DNA from: Pseudarthrobacter sp. MM222
GTDB lineage: Bacteria; Actinomycetota; Actinomycetes; Actinomycetales; Micrococcaceae
Direction of reading: 5' to 3'
DNA length: 64,000 nucleotides
NCBI RefSeq assembly: GCF_947090775.1
Contig: NZ_OX352321.1
Coordinates: 930,001 to 994,000, forward strand
The stretch's first letter is position 1. Each line of letters opens with the position of its first letter. The notes under the pieces are model-generated. The model made no database searches and was not told where the DNA came from. It saw nothing but the letters and a program-made list of their open reading frames with translations. This document shows, piece after piece, positions 8,488 through 16,631 of this stretch. The translations under genes were made by a program, and so were the position numbers.

Positions 8488-9419
8488 GATGTTGCCGCCT
8501 TTCCAAGACGAACGCGGGGATCAAGCAGCGGGTAGGCGAGGTCGATCAGCAGCTGGACCCCAACGGCGAGCAGCGCCGTGAGGAGGACCGTGGCCTGGAT
8601 GAGGGGGTAGTCGCGGGTTTCCAATGCGCGGACAATCAGCGAGCCGACGCCGGGCCAGGCGAACACCACTTCCACCACCACCACGCCGTTGAGCATGGCG
8701 GCGAAGCGGGTGCCGAGGGCGGTGAACACCGGGATGGCGGAGTTGCCCATGGCGTAGCGCCAGGTCAGGACTGAGTTCTTGACGCCCCGGGAGCGGGCCA
8801 CGGTGAGGTAGGGTGCGGCGAAGTTGGTGGTCATTTCGCGCCGCACCATCCGGGAGATCAGGGCGATCTGCAGGATGGCGATGGTGAGCGTGGGTAGGAC
8901 CAGGCCGCCCCAGGTGGCGAAGCCGGAGGCCGGGAAGATCGGAATCAGCACGGCGAAACCGGTGAGCAGCATGATGCCGGTCCAGAAGTCCGGCATGGAC
9001 TGCCCGGCGATGGTCAGGACGTTGACGCCGAATTCGCGCCGGGTGTCCGCGCGCCGGGACATCCACACGCCCAGCGGGATGGCCACGATGGCGGTGAGGA
9101 GGATCGACGCCGCGGCCAGGGTGAGCGTGTACGGCATGCGTTCGCTGACAACCTGCAGTGCGGGTGCCTGGAAGGAGTACGAGGTTCCGAGGTTGCCGCT
9201 GAACAGTTGTTGCAGGAAGATCCAGTACTGCTCCAGCACGGGGCGGTCCAGGCCGAACTGCTCCCGGACCTTGGCGAGCTGTTCGGTGGTGGCCAGCGGC
9301 CCGGCGTAGGAAACGGCGGGGTCGCCCGGGGCCAGCCGGATCAGGATGAACACGGTGGACACGGTGAGGAACACGGTCAGCAGGCCTTGGCCCAGCCGTT
9401 TGAGGATGTAGTTGGTCAT
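8484..9419 (-). CDS. ABC transporter permease (DppB/OppB-like)
   Basis: 311 aa. It begins with YILKRLGQGLLTVFL and has RLAPGDPA, both typical of DppB-type permeases, then six predicted membrane helices and the cytoplasmic coupling loop near TVARSRGVKNSVL. It forms the membrane channel with the DppC-like partner. It is 3 bases downstream of the substrate-binding protein gene. Confidence 0.9.
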   Translation of the reverse strand: MTNYILKRLGQGLLTVFLTVSTVFILIRLAPGDPAVSYAGPLATTEQLAKVREQFGLDRPVLEQYWIFLQQLFSGNLGTSYSFQAPALQVVSERMPYTLTLAAASILLTAIVAIPLGVWMSRRADTRREFGVNVLTIAGQSMPDFWTGIMLLTGFAVLIPIFPASGFATWGGLVLPTLTIAILQIALISRMVRREMTTNFAAPYLTVARSRGVKNSVLTWRYAMGNSAIPVFTALGTRFAAMLNGVVVVEVVFAWPGVGSLIVRALETRDYPLIQATVLLTALLAVGVQLLIDLAYPLLDPRVRLGKAATS

Positions 9420-9422
9420 GAC

Positions 9423-10997
9423 TCAGGCCTCCAGCCGGACGTCGGCAAGCGGGTAGGAGTTGGTGGGTGCCAGTTCCAGGCCGCCCACCCGGTCACGCTG
9501 CGCCAGCACGGACTTGGGGACGAACGCCCAGGCGCAGGGCCAGGTGTCCCAGATGGCCTTCTGCGCCACGGCGAGAAGTTCCTGCCGGCGCACGGGGTCC
9601 ACTTCGGAGGAGGCCGCCTGGACCTTCGCCTGCACGTCGGGAATCACGTAGCCCTGGTAGGTGTCGCGGGTCTTTTCCTTCTCCGCGGTGCCGGCGTACA
9701 TGCCCTGCATCATGGTGATGGCCAGACCGGTGGGGCTGCTGAAGCCGTTGCCCAGCAGGTCCCAGTCGCCTTCCTTGCCCTGGCGCCAGGCGAGGATGTT
9801 GCCGCCGGGTTCGAACTGCTGAAGCTGGGTGGTGACGCCGATGTTGCCGAACATCTCCGCGAGGGCCTCCATGACGGACGTATCGGACGCGAATTCGCCG
9901 GTTTCCCAGATGATCTTGAGGTTCAGGTTGGCGGCGCCGAGGCTCTGCAGGGTGGCCTTGGCCTTCTCGGGATCGTAGTTGTAGGTGCCGGTCTTGGCGA
10001 AGCCGGTCAAGCTGGAGGGCACCACGCCCTCGGCCGCGCTGACCGAGTCCACCAGCACGTCCCGGACCAGCGCCTCGCCGTTGACGGCCCAGCTGAGGGC
10101 CTCGCGGACCCGAGGGTCGGCCAGCGGGTGCCCGGCCGGCTTGCGGAAGTTGTAGAAGATCTGGTTCAGCCGGAGGCTGGAGGCTTCTTTAAGTACGACG
10201 CCGGGAAGTCCTGCCAGCTGTTCGCGCGAGTCGGGCGTGATGGAGTCAATGACATCCACCTCGCCGCTGCGCAGCGCGATGACGCGGCTGGATTCCTCGG
10301 GGAGGAACCGGACCTCCACCTTGTCCACCTTGGGAGCCTCGCCCCAGTAGTTCTCATTGCGCTGCAGGCTGTAGGTGCCGGCGCCGCGGTTGAACTTGGT
10401 GACGACATACGGGCCGGTGCCCACGCCTTCCTGCAGCTCCTCGGGCTTGTTCTTGGCCGCCGGGCTGATCAGGATCATGCTCATGAGCGAGTCCAGGATG
10501 GGGATGGGTTTCTTGGATTCCATCCGGAAGGTCCGGTCATCAACCGGGACCACGGTGGGGAATTCGGGGAAGAAGCCGGCCACGAAGGAGCCTTGGACCT
10601 GCTGGTACATCTTGAGCGCGGTGGCGACGTCCTCGATCTGAAGCGGCGTGCCGTCGGAGTACTTGACGCCTTCGCGGAGCTTGACGGTCCACTGCGTGGG
10701 GGTGGTCATCTCGAAGCTCTCGGCCAGGACCAGGATGGGCTTGGTCTCGGGGCCGATCGCGGTGAGGCCCTGGCGGACGGCGCGCTGCACGGTGACGGCG
10801 GCGTCGAACTGGTTGAGTTTGTTGTCCAGGCTGACCAGGGATCGGTTCAGTGCCAGGGTCAGGGTGCTGGGGCCCGGCAGGCCGGTGGGGCCGGCACATC
10901 CGGCCATGGTGCCTGTGCCCAGGAGAAGCCCGCCCAGCGCGCCGAACTGCAGGAGGCGGCGGCGGGAGATCTCACTTCCTTGAGGAAGAACGGTCAT
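9423..10997 (-). CDS. ABC transporter substrate-binding lipoprotein, family 5
   Basis: 524 aa. The N terminus carries a twin-arginine-like motif (SRRRLLQFG), a hydrophobic run and a lipobox ending MAGC, so the mature protein is probably TAT-exported and lipid-anchored outside the membrane. The body matches SBP_bac_5 proteins (VKLREGVKYSDGTP, GTGPYVVTKF, YNYDPEKAKATLQ). It is the first gene of the importer operon, transcribed away from the kinase/dehydrogenase fusion across a 224-base divergent region holding a candidate operator pair. The ligand may be a peptide, glycoside or acidic oligosaccharide; the neighbours favour a sugar acid. Confidence 0.92.
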   Translation of the reverse strand: MTVLPQGSEISRRRLLQFGALGGLLLGTGTMAGCAGPTGLPGPSTLTLALNRSLVSLDNKLNQFDAAVTVQRAVRQGLTAIGPETKPILVLAESFEMTTPTQWTVKLREGVKYSDGTPLQIEDVATALKMYQQVQGSFVAGFFPEFPTVVPVDDRTFRMESKKPIPILDSLMSMILISPAAKNKPEELQEGVGTGPYVVTKFNRGAGTYSLQRNENYWGEAPKVDKVEVRFLPEESSRVIALRSGEVDVIDSITPDSREQLAGLPGVVLKEASSLRLNQIFYNFRKPAGHPLADPRVREALSWAVNGEALVRDVLVDSVSAAEGVVPSSLTGFAKTGTYNYDPEKAKATLQSLGAANLNLKIIWETGEFASDTSVMEALAEMFGNIGVTTQLQQFEPGGNILAWRQGKEGDWDLLGNGFSSPTGLAITMMQGMYAGTAEKEKTRDTYQGYVIPDVQAKVQAASSEVDPVRRQELLAVAQKAIWDTWPCAWAFVPKSVLAQRDRVGGLELAPTNSYPLADVRLEA

Positions 10998-11076
10998 CGT
11001 TGACCTCTCGGGTAGAAAGGGACGGCTGGCGGCCGGATGGCCTTGCGCCGTGTTACATGCATCACTTTGCCACGAC

Positions 11077-11115
11077 TGCGCGATTTGCGCAATACATCTA
11101 GCGCGATCCGCGCAA
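11077..11115. promoter_or_regulatory. Candidate paired operator between divergent catabolic genes
   Basis: Two near-identical 16-base boxes, TGCGCGATTTGCGCAA (11077-11092) and AGCGCGATCCGCGCAA (11100-11115), start 23 bases apart, about two helical turns. Each contains an inverted repeat (TGCGC..GCGCA; GCGCG ATC CGCGC). They sit 80 bases upstream of the substrate-binding protein start and about 107 bases before the kinase start, a classic place for a shared operator. The cognate regulator is unknown; the DeoR protein at the end of the cluster is the nearest candidate. Confidence 0.6.
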
Positions 11116-11221
11116 TTGTGCCATCATGGGAACACAGCCCCGCTAGATACTTTGCTCGGTGGGTACGGGATTTCTTTCATTCATCAGCGCTTTCAGCTAC
11201 GCACTTCAGGGAGGAGGGAAC

Positions 11222-13624
11222 ATGGCGGCAGTCCTTATACAGGCCGACGACTTCTCCGGCGCCGCCGAGGTTGCACAGTGCTTTGCCCAGTACGGGTTCG
11301 GAACGCGGATCCTGCTGGAACCTTCCTTCGCGGATGCCGGCACCTCCTCCGACACTTCCGGGGATTCCGAGATTTCCGACGTGGTGGTCGTTGATACCCA
11401 CTCGCGGGCATCCTCCCCGGAGGACGCCGCAGCCGCAGTGGCCCGGGCGTTCGCCGGGCAAGATGTGGCTGGAGAACGGGTGCTCTTCAAGAAGATCGAC
11501 TCGCTCTGGCGCGGCAACGTTGGCGCCGAAGTCGGCGCCTTGACTGGCCTCGGCTTCCACGTGCTCGTTGCGGGCGCCCTGCCCCAGTTGCGCCGGACCG
11601 TGGTGGACGGACGTCCTTATGCTGACGCAGTTCCGCTGGCCGAAACCACACTCTGGCAGGCGGAGGCTTCGACGCCGCCGGCGCACGTGGCGGAGGTCCT
11701 GGGCACGTCGGCTGGCGAGTTGGGCAAGCTGGATCTCGCCGCGGTCCGCTCCTCGGATCTGGCCGCCAGCCTTGGTCGCGTGTTCTCCCAAGGCGTCCCC
11801 ACGACCGTGATAGCGGACGGCGAAACTGAGGCAGACCTGGAATCCGTAGTCGAGGCCCTCAAACGCTTGGGCTTTGAAGCCGGTGGTCGGCGGATCGTTC
11901 TGGTGGGAACGGGCGGCATCGCCGACGTCCTTGCACGGGCGTTGGGGGCTGGGTCTGCGCACAATGCGCAAGATGCGCAGGTTGTTGCGCCGGACTCGAG
12001 CACCCCGGTGCAAACTCTGAGCGGGGCCGCAAGGCCGGTGCTCGCCGTCGTCGGCTCCGCCTCGGATGCTGCACGGAGGCAACTGCGGGAGCTCCAGGCC
12101 GGCGGTCTTCGGCTTGTCGGGCTGACCCCGGAGGAGCTGCGTCAGGGGACAGCGGACCCGAAACTCAACGCCGTCCGCGAGGCACTGGCGTCCGGCGAAC
12201 CCGTGGTCCTGACGGTCATGGCCGAACACGTGGATCCCCGGGAGGCCGGCGGGATCGTCCGGAACCTGGCACGCTTTGTGTCCGCCGCCATCGACACCGG
12301 GGTGGCCGGCGCCCCGCTTCCCCACCTCATCCTCACCGGCGGCGAGACCGCCCGCGAGGTATTAGACATCCTCGGCATCCGCACCTTGGAGCCGCTGGAA
12401 GCCGTCCAACACGGGGCCGTGGTCAGCCTGGCAGACGACGGCAGGCTGGTCGGCACCAAACCCGGGAGCTTCGGCGATGACCTGGCCCTGCTGCAACTCT
12501 TTTCCGCAATCCACGGCCGCCGGACAACCAACGCGGCCGGCCTGAGCAAATCAAAACCACTCGACCCTTCCGATCCCTCTGGAGAAGCAATGAATTCAGC
12601 GTTGAATGCGACCGAACAGGACACCCGACCCTTCATTGCGGTCACCATGGGCGACGGCGCCGGCGTCGGCCCCGAAGTGACAGTGGGCGCGCTGGTGGCC
12701 GAGAACGCCTACCGGGACTGCCGCCCGGTGGTCATCGGGGACGTGTACCGGCTGGAACTCGGTGCCAAGGCTCTCGGCATCGAGGCAAACATCGTGGAGA
12801 TCCAGGACATCGCCGAGGCCGTGTTCGAGCCGGGCCGCATCAACGTGATTGATCCGAAGCTGCTGCCGCACGATCTGCCCTGGGGTGTGGAGTCTGCGGT
12901 GGCGGGCAACGCCGCGTACCACTACATCCGGATCGCCTGCGAGCTCGGCATGAAGGGCAAGGTGCAGGGGATCTGCACCGCGCCGCTGAACAAGGCCGCG
13001 CTGCACAAGGCCGGGCACATTTTCCCGGGCCACACCGAGTTGCTGGCGCACTTCATGGGGATCGAGGAAGTGTCCATGATGCTGTCCACGCCCAAGGTCA
13101 AGGTCATCCATGTCACCACGCACATTGGCCTGATCGATGCGGTCAACAAGATCGAGCCCGGCCTGGTGGAGCGCACCGTCCGCCGCGGCCACAGCGCCAT
13201 GCAGCGCGCGGGTATTGCCAACCCGAAGATCGGCGTCTGCGCCATCAACCCCCACGCGGGGGAGAACGGCCTCTTCGGCTACGGCGAGGAAGCGGAGAAG
13301 ATCACCCCGGCCATCGAGAAGCTGCAGGCCGACGGGATCAACGCCATAGGCCCGCTCCCGGCCGACACCGCCTTCTTCCTGGCTGGCCGCGGCGACTACG
13401 ACCTGATCGTCGCGATGTACCACGACCAAGGCCACGGCCCCGTCAAGGTCCTCGGCATCGAAGCCGGCGTCAACATCACCGTGGGCCTGCCGGTGATCCG
13501 CACCTCCGTGGACCACGGCACCGCTTTCGACATCGCGGGCAAGGGCATCGTGGACGTGCGCAGCATGATCGAGGCCCTGCGCCAAGCCGCCGAGATGTCA
13601 CCTAGCCCGGCGGCGCTGAAGTAA
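11222..13624 (+). CDS. Fused four-carbon acid-sugar kinase / PdxA2-type 4-phospho-acid dehydrogenase
   Basis: One 800-codon frame with no stop. Residues 1-440 are a DUF1537 four-carbon acid-sugar kinase: N-terminal ADDFSGAAEVA, C-terminal LTGGETAREVL and KPGSFGDD nucleotide-binding motifs. After a linker rich in Ser/Pro/Asp the last 344 residues are a PdxA-family dehydrogenase (VTMGDGAGVGPEV) with the three metal-binding histidines in FPGHTELL, INPHAGENG and YHDQGHGP. Separate DUF1537 kinases and PdxA2 enzymes are known to convert D-threonate or L-erythronate-type acids through the 4-phosphate to DHAP and CO2. GGAGGAGG precedes the start at 11222. An ATG at 12590 after GGAGAAGC could also start a free PdxA2, so the fused protein, two proteins, or both are possible. 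Confidence 0.88.
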   Translation: MAAVLIQADDFSGAAEVAQCFAQYGFGTRILLEPSFADAGTSSDTSGDSEISDVVVVDTHSRASSPEDAAAAVARAFAGQDVAGERVLFKKIDSLWRGNVGAEVGALTGLGFHVLVAGALPQLRRTVVDGRPYADAVPLAETTLWQAEASTPPAHVAEVLGTSAGELGKLDLAAVRSSDLAASLGRVFSQGVPTTVIADGETEADLESVVEALKRLGFEAGGRRIVLVGTGGIADVLARALGAGSAHNAQDAQVVAPDSSTPVQTLSGAARPVLAVVGSASDAARRQLRELQAGGLRLVGLTPEELRQGTADPKLNAVREALASGEPVVLTVMAEHVDPREAGGIVRNLARFVSAAIDTGVAGAPLPHLILTGGETAREVLDILGIRTLEPLEAVQHGAVVSLADDGRLVGTKPGSFGDDLALLQLFSAIHGRRTTNAAGLSKSKPLDPSDPSGEAMNSALNATEQDTRPFIAVTMGDGAGVGPEVTVGALVAENAYRDCRPVVIGDVYRLELGAKALGIEANIVEIQDIAEAVFEPGRINVIDPKLLPHDLPWGVESAVAGNAAYHYIRIACELGMKGKVQGICTAPLNKAALHKAGHIFPGHTELLAHFMGIEEVSMMLSTPKVKVIHVTTHIGLIDAVNKIEPGLVERTVRRGHSAMQRAGIANPKIGVCAINPHAGENGLFGYGEEAEKITPAIEKLQADGINAIGPLPADTAFFLAGRGDYDLIVAMYHDQGHGPVKVLGIEAGVNITVGLPVIRTSVDHGTAFDIAGKGIVDVRSMIEALRQAAEMSPSPAALK
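11956..11979. repeat. Three TGCGCA boxes at exact 9-bp spacing inside the kinase gene
   Basis: TGCGCA occurs at 11956, 11965 and 11974. The tract encodes an Ala/His/Gln/Asn-rich loop in a poorly conserved part of the kinase. The core TGCGCAA equals the half-site of the upstream candidate operator, so it could be an intragenic binding site. It could also be simple triplet-periodic repeat expansion. Confidence 0.5.
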
Positions 13625-13853
13625 CACTGCCAGACCGCGTCGGGCCCTAGGGCCATGCCAACGCGGGTGCGGCCACTCGGTGCCGCCTCCGTAGTTGGCC
13701 CAAAGGACCAGCGCGACCGCGCAGACCAAGTCACCCGCCTCGCAGGAGGCCTACGAACCGGCGCTGGCCGGAGTAGCCCAGCTTTGACGCCCTCGGGACG
13801 GCGGCGCAGACCGGGATGCTGATGACACCGGCTAAAACTGGGCTAGTCCGGAT
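13625..13853. other. Intergenic region between convergent genes
   Basis: No convincing coding frame or RNA gene is seen here. The stretch is GC-rich and ends in the strong hairpin that separates the kinase/dehydrogenase gene from the phosphodiesterase gene. Confidence 0.5.
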
Positions 13854-13886
13854 CACGGGGGCGGCCATTGAGTGGCCGCCCCCGTG
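13854..13886. terminator. Bidirectional terminator hairpin
   Basis: A perfect 14-bp stem (CACGGGGGCGGCCA paired with TGGCCGCCCCCGTG) around a 5-base loop, placed 9 bases beyond the phosphodiesterase stop and between convergent genes. There is no long T-tract, as is common for actinobacterial terminators. Confidence 0.85.
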
Positions 13887-13895
13887 GTCGTGTTG

Positions 13896-14978
13896 CTAGG
13901 CCTGAGGCGAGTAGGCCTTGGGGAGCTTCAGGCCGCGCTCTTCCATTACCGTGCGCAGTCGGGTGGGGTAGTCGCTGATGATGCCGTCCACGCCGAGGTC
14001 CATCAGCCGCGCCATGTCCGCCGTCGTGTTGACCGTCCACGGGATGACCGGCAGGCCGAGCTCGTGGGCTTCGGTGATCATGCCGGGCGTGACGGACCGG
14101 AAGGTGGGGGAGATGACGTCGTAGCCCTGGGCAGCCGCAGCCTTGGCGAGCGACCCGCCGTAGGTGTCGATGTCGATGCCGCCGAGGTTGGCGCTGGCGC
14201 CGGGCTTGCCGACCTCGAGCCAGGCTTCGCCGCTGGACAGGGCTGCGAGCGGGAGCTCCGGGGCGAGCGTCTTGGTCAGGTTGAGCGAGGACCAGTCGAA
14301 CGACTGCACGGTGCTGCGCTCGGCCATGCCGGCGGCATAAATCTCCGTAACCACGGCCTTTGTCAGCGCCACCATGCCCTCGCCGCCGGACCGGCCGTCC
14401 TCCACCTTGGTCTCGATGTTGAAGCGGACCTTCTTGGCGTCGGCGTCGCGCACCAGCTGGAACACGTCCTTGAGCTCCGCGATCCGGTTGCCCTCGATAA
14501 CGTCCTGCTCCGGGTACCCCTTCAACTGGGAGAAGCCGCAGTCCAGGGTCTTGATCTGGGCAAGTGACAGCTCCGCGACCCGGTCGCCGACATACGGGAA
14601 TTGCGGGTCCCCGGGCGTAGCCGGCGCGGTGTCGCGGCACTTGTCTGCCTGGATGGTGTCGTCGTGCCAGACGATGACCTTGCCGTCCGAGGTCAGGTGG
14701 GTGTCCAACTCCAGGGTGGTCACCCCCAGCTTCAGCGAGTTGGCGAACGCGGCCAGGGACTCCTCGGTCCACTCTCCTCGGCCCCCGCGGTGGGACTGTA
14801 GATCAAAGGAGCCGTTGCTCTCGTTGATTTTGATGCCGGCTGTTGCTGAGGCGGAAGCCGTGGCGGAAGCGTTCGACGACGGTGCGGAGCCAGCTTCCGG
14901 GCTCATCGCGGCGACGGCGGGGCTCGCCAGCGACGCGATGAGCGCGGCGGTGGCCGCGGCAGTCAGGGGTGTGCGCAT
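13896..14978 (-). CDS. Secreted glycerophosphodiester phosphodiesterase
   Basis: 360 aa with a Sec signal peptide (MRTPLTAAATAALIASL, cleavage near SPAVAA). The GDPD-family catalytic signature is clear: HRGGRGEWTEESLAAF, ELDTHLTSDGKVIVWHDD, later NIETKVED and PWTVNTTADMARL. It should hydrolyse glycerophosphodiesters outside the membrane to glycerol-3-phosphate and an alcohol, a phosphate and carbon scavenging role. AGGAGGAA lies just upstream of the ATG. A short Ala/Ser/Thr low-complexity segment links the signal peptide to the barrel. It is monocistronic, flanked by terminators. Confidence 0.93.
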   Translation of the reverse strand: MRTPLTAAATAALIASLASPAVAAMSPEAGSAPSSNASATASASATAGIKINESNGSFDLQSHRGGRGEWTEESLAAFANSLKLGVTTLELDTHLTSDGKVIVWHDDTIQADKCRDTAPATPGDPQFPYVGDRVAELSLAQIKTLDCGFSQLKGYPEQDVIEGNRIAELKDVFQLVRDADAKKVRFNIETKVEDGRSGGEGMVALTKAVVTEIYAAGMAERSTVQSFDWSSLNLTKTLAPELPLAALSSGEAWLEVGKPGASANLGGIDIDTYGGSLAKAAAAQGYDVISPTFRSVTPGMITEAHELGLPVIPWTVNTTADMARLMDLGVDGIISDYPTRLRTVMEERGLKLPKAYSPQA

Positions 14979-15162
14979 GGGAATGGTTCCTCCTGGATGA
15001 CGGTGACCGGCACTGCACCGGCGACTCGACCAACCTAGGGAGGCCAGATGGCCTGACGAGTTCGGGGAGGTGGCGTCGGGGTGAACTCATAGATTGCTGC
15101 GGAGGTGCGCAACGCTGGCGCTGGTAATAAGTGCGGGCGGATCATCCCAGGCGCAGAAAGAA

Positions 15163-15201
15163 GGGCGCCGTCCAGGTCTAGCTTCGACCCGGACGACGCC
15201 C
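15163..15201 (-). terminator. Terminator of the MFS transporter operon
   Basis: Interrupted 11-base inverted repeat, GGGCGCCGTCC (15163-15173) and GGACGACGCCC (15191-15201), 19 bases beyond the transporter stop. One central mismatch; the loop is 17 bases. Good position, moderate structure. Confidence 0.65.
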
Positions 15202-15219
15202 GCCTCAGTTCAGGAATTA

Positions 15220-16593
15220 TCAGTTCGCGCTGACGCGATCCTGTGCGATCCCTGCGTTTTTCTCATCCAGCGCCTGGGCGGCGGTGACGCGCCGGTCCAA
15301 CTTCTCCAGCGTTTCCGGGGCGAGGATGGTCGCCACCACCGTGATGACGCCGATGATGCTGAAGTAGAGGATGACCCAGCCGGGCTCGCCGTTTCCGGCG
15401 TTCAGGAGCGCCACGGCGACCAGCGGTGCGATGCCGCCAGCGAGCACCGAACCGAACTGGTAGCCCATGGACGCTCCGCTGTAGCGCAGCTTGGTGGAGA
15501 ACAGCTCGGAGAAGAAGGCGGCCTGGGGGCCGTACATCGAGTTGTGGAATACGGCGAGCCCGATGATGATGGCGAGCGTTGCCAGCAGCGCGCTGCCGCT
15601 ATCCGTCATGACGAAGTAGAGCGGGAAGAACAGGAGTCCGCCGATCGAGCCGAACAGGTACAGCGGCTTGCGCCCGATCTTGTCCGAGAGGATGGCCCAG
15701 AGCGGCACGGCGAAGACGCCGATGCCGGAGGCGATCAGGACCGACAACGTTCCCTGGTTGGCGCGCTCGGCTCCAAACGTCCGCATGATGTAGACCACCG
15801 AGAACGTGGTGTACAGGTAGAACGCGGAGTTCTCTGCCAGGCGCATGCCGACCACCAGCCAGATGCCCTTGGATTCCTTTTTCATGGCTTCGCCCAGCGG
15901 CTTCTTCGAGGTCTGCTTCGTTTCAAGAAGTTCCTTGAAGTCGTCTGAGTCCTCGAGCTTGGCGCGAACAACCAGGCCGATGACGATCAGGACCACGCTG
16001 AGCAGGAACGGCACGCGCCACGCCCAGGCGTCGAAGACTTCGGCGGGCACGGAGGACTTGACGATCAGGACGCTCGAGTTGGCGAGCAGCATGCCTGCCG
16101 GGACGCCCATCTGCGTGAAGCTTCCGAAGAATCCGCTGCGGCCGGGAGGGGCATGTTCGATGGAGATGACGGCCGCGCCGGCCCATTCGGCTCCGGCGCC
16201 GAAGCCCTGCAGCAGGCGCAGCACCGTCAGGAGGATGGGAGCCCAGACGCCAATCTGGGCGTAGGTGGGAAGCAGCCCCATGGCCAGCGTGGCGAAACCC
16301 ATGATGAGCAGCGAGAGCACCAGCATGGGCTTGCGGCCGATTTTGTCGCCGAAGTGGCCGGCGAACATGCCGCCGAACGGACGTGCGACGAAGCCGACGG
16401 CATAGGTGACGAAGGCCAGAAGGAGCCCGGTCGCCGGGTCCTGTTCGGGGAAATACAGCCGGCTGAAGACGCCTGTCGCGGCCAGCAGACCGAAGATGTA
16501 GTAGTCGTACCACTCGATGGTGGTGCCCGCGAAGCTGGCGAGCGGTACCCGCCACGCTGCCTTCGGCTTGGCGTGGGAATTAGAGATCGTCAT
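15220..16593 (-). CDS. MFS transporter, metabolite:H+ symporter (MHS/ShiA/ProP-like) family
   Basis: 457 aa, twelve predicted membrane helices. The MHS signature is present: TTIEWYDYYIFG in helix 1 and GHFGDKIGRKPML in the helix 2-3 loop, with a second GRKPL loop midway. Such proteins import organic acids or zwitterions with protons. It is the last gene of an operon with an SSADH-type dehydrogenase and an iron alcohol dehydrogenase, so it probably imports their substrate, perhaps 4-hydroxybutyrate or a related acid. Confidence 0.9.
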   Translation of the reverse strand: MTISNSHAKPKAAWRVPLASFAGTTIEWYDYYIFGLLAATGVFSRLYFPEQDPATGLLLAFVTYAVGFVARPFGGMFAGHFGDKIGRKPMLVLSLLIMGFATLAMGLLPTYAQIGVWAPILLTVLRLLQGFGAGAEWAGAAVISIEHAPPGRSGFFGSFTQMGVPAGMLLANSSVLIVKSSVPAEVFDAWAWRVPFLLSVVLIVIGLVVRAKLEDSDDFKELLETKQTSKKPLGEAMKKESKGIWLVVGMRLAENSAFYLYTTFSVVYIMRTFGAERANQGTLSVLIASGIGVFAVPLWAILSDKIGRKPLYLFGSIGGLLFFPLYFVMTDSGSALLATLAIIIGLAVFHNSMYGPQAAFFSELFSTKLRYSGASMGYQFGSVLAGGIAPLVAVALLNAGNGEPGWVILYFSIIGVITVVATILAPETLEKLDRRVTAAQALDEKNAGIAQDRVSAN

Positions 16594-16631
16594 TGGTCTT
16601 TTCTTTCGGATGGAAACGAAGGGAGCCGGAG

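Noticed and set aside
6685..8535. Long plus-strand frame opposite the ABC transporter genes
   Set aside because: Composition and lack of motifs show a shadow of the ATPase and permease genes.
9207..11003. 598-codon plus-strand frame opposite the substrate-binding protein
   Set aside because: The minus strand encodes a complete SBP with lipobox; the plus frame has no recognisable domain.
11159..11221. Upstream extension of the kinase gene start
   Set aside because: A GGAGGAGG site directly precedes the ATG at 11222 and the conserved kinase N terminus starts there.
13843..14772. Second minus-strand frame over the phosphodiesterase gene
   Set aside because: Arg/Gly/Pro-rich frame with no motif, whereas the overlapping frame has a signal peptide and GDPD catalytic residues.
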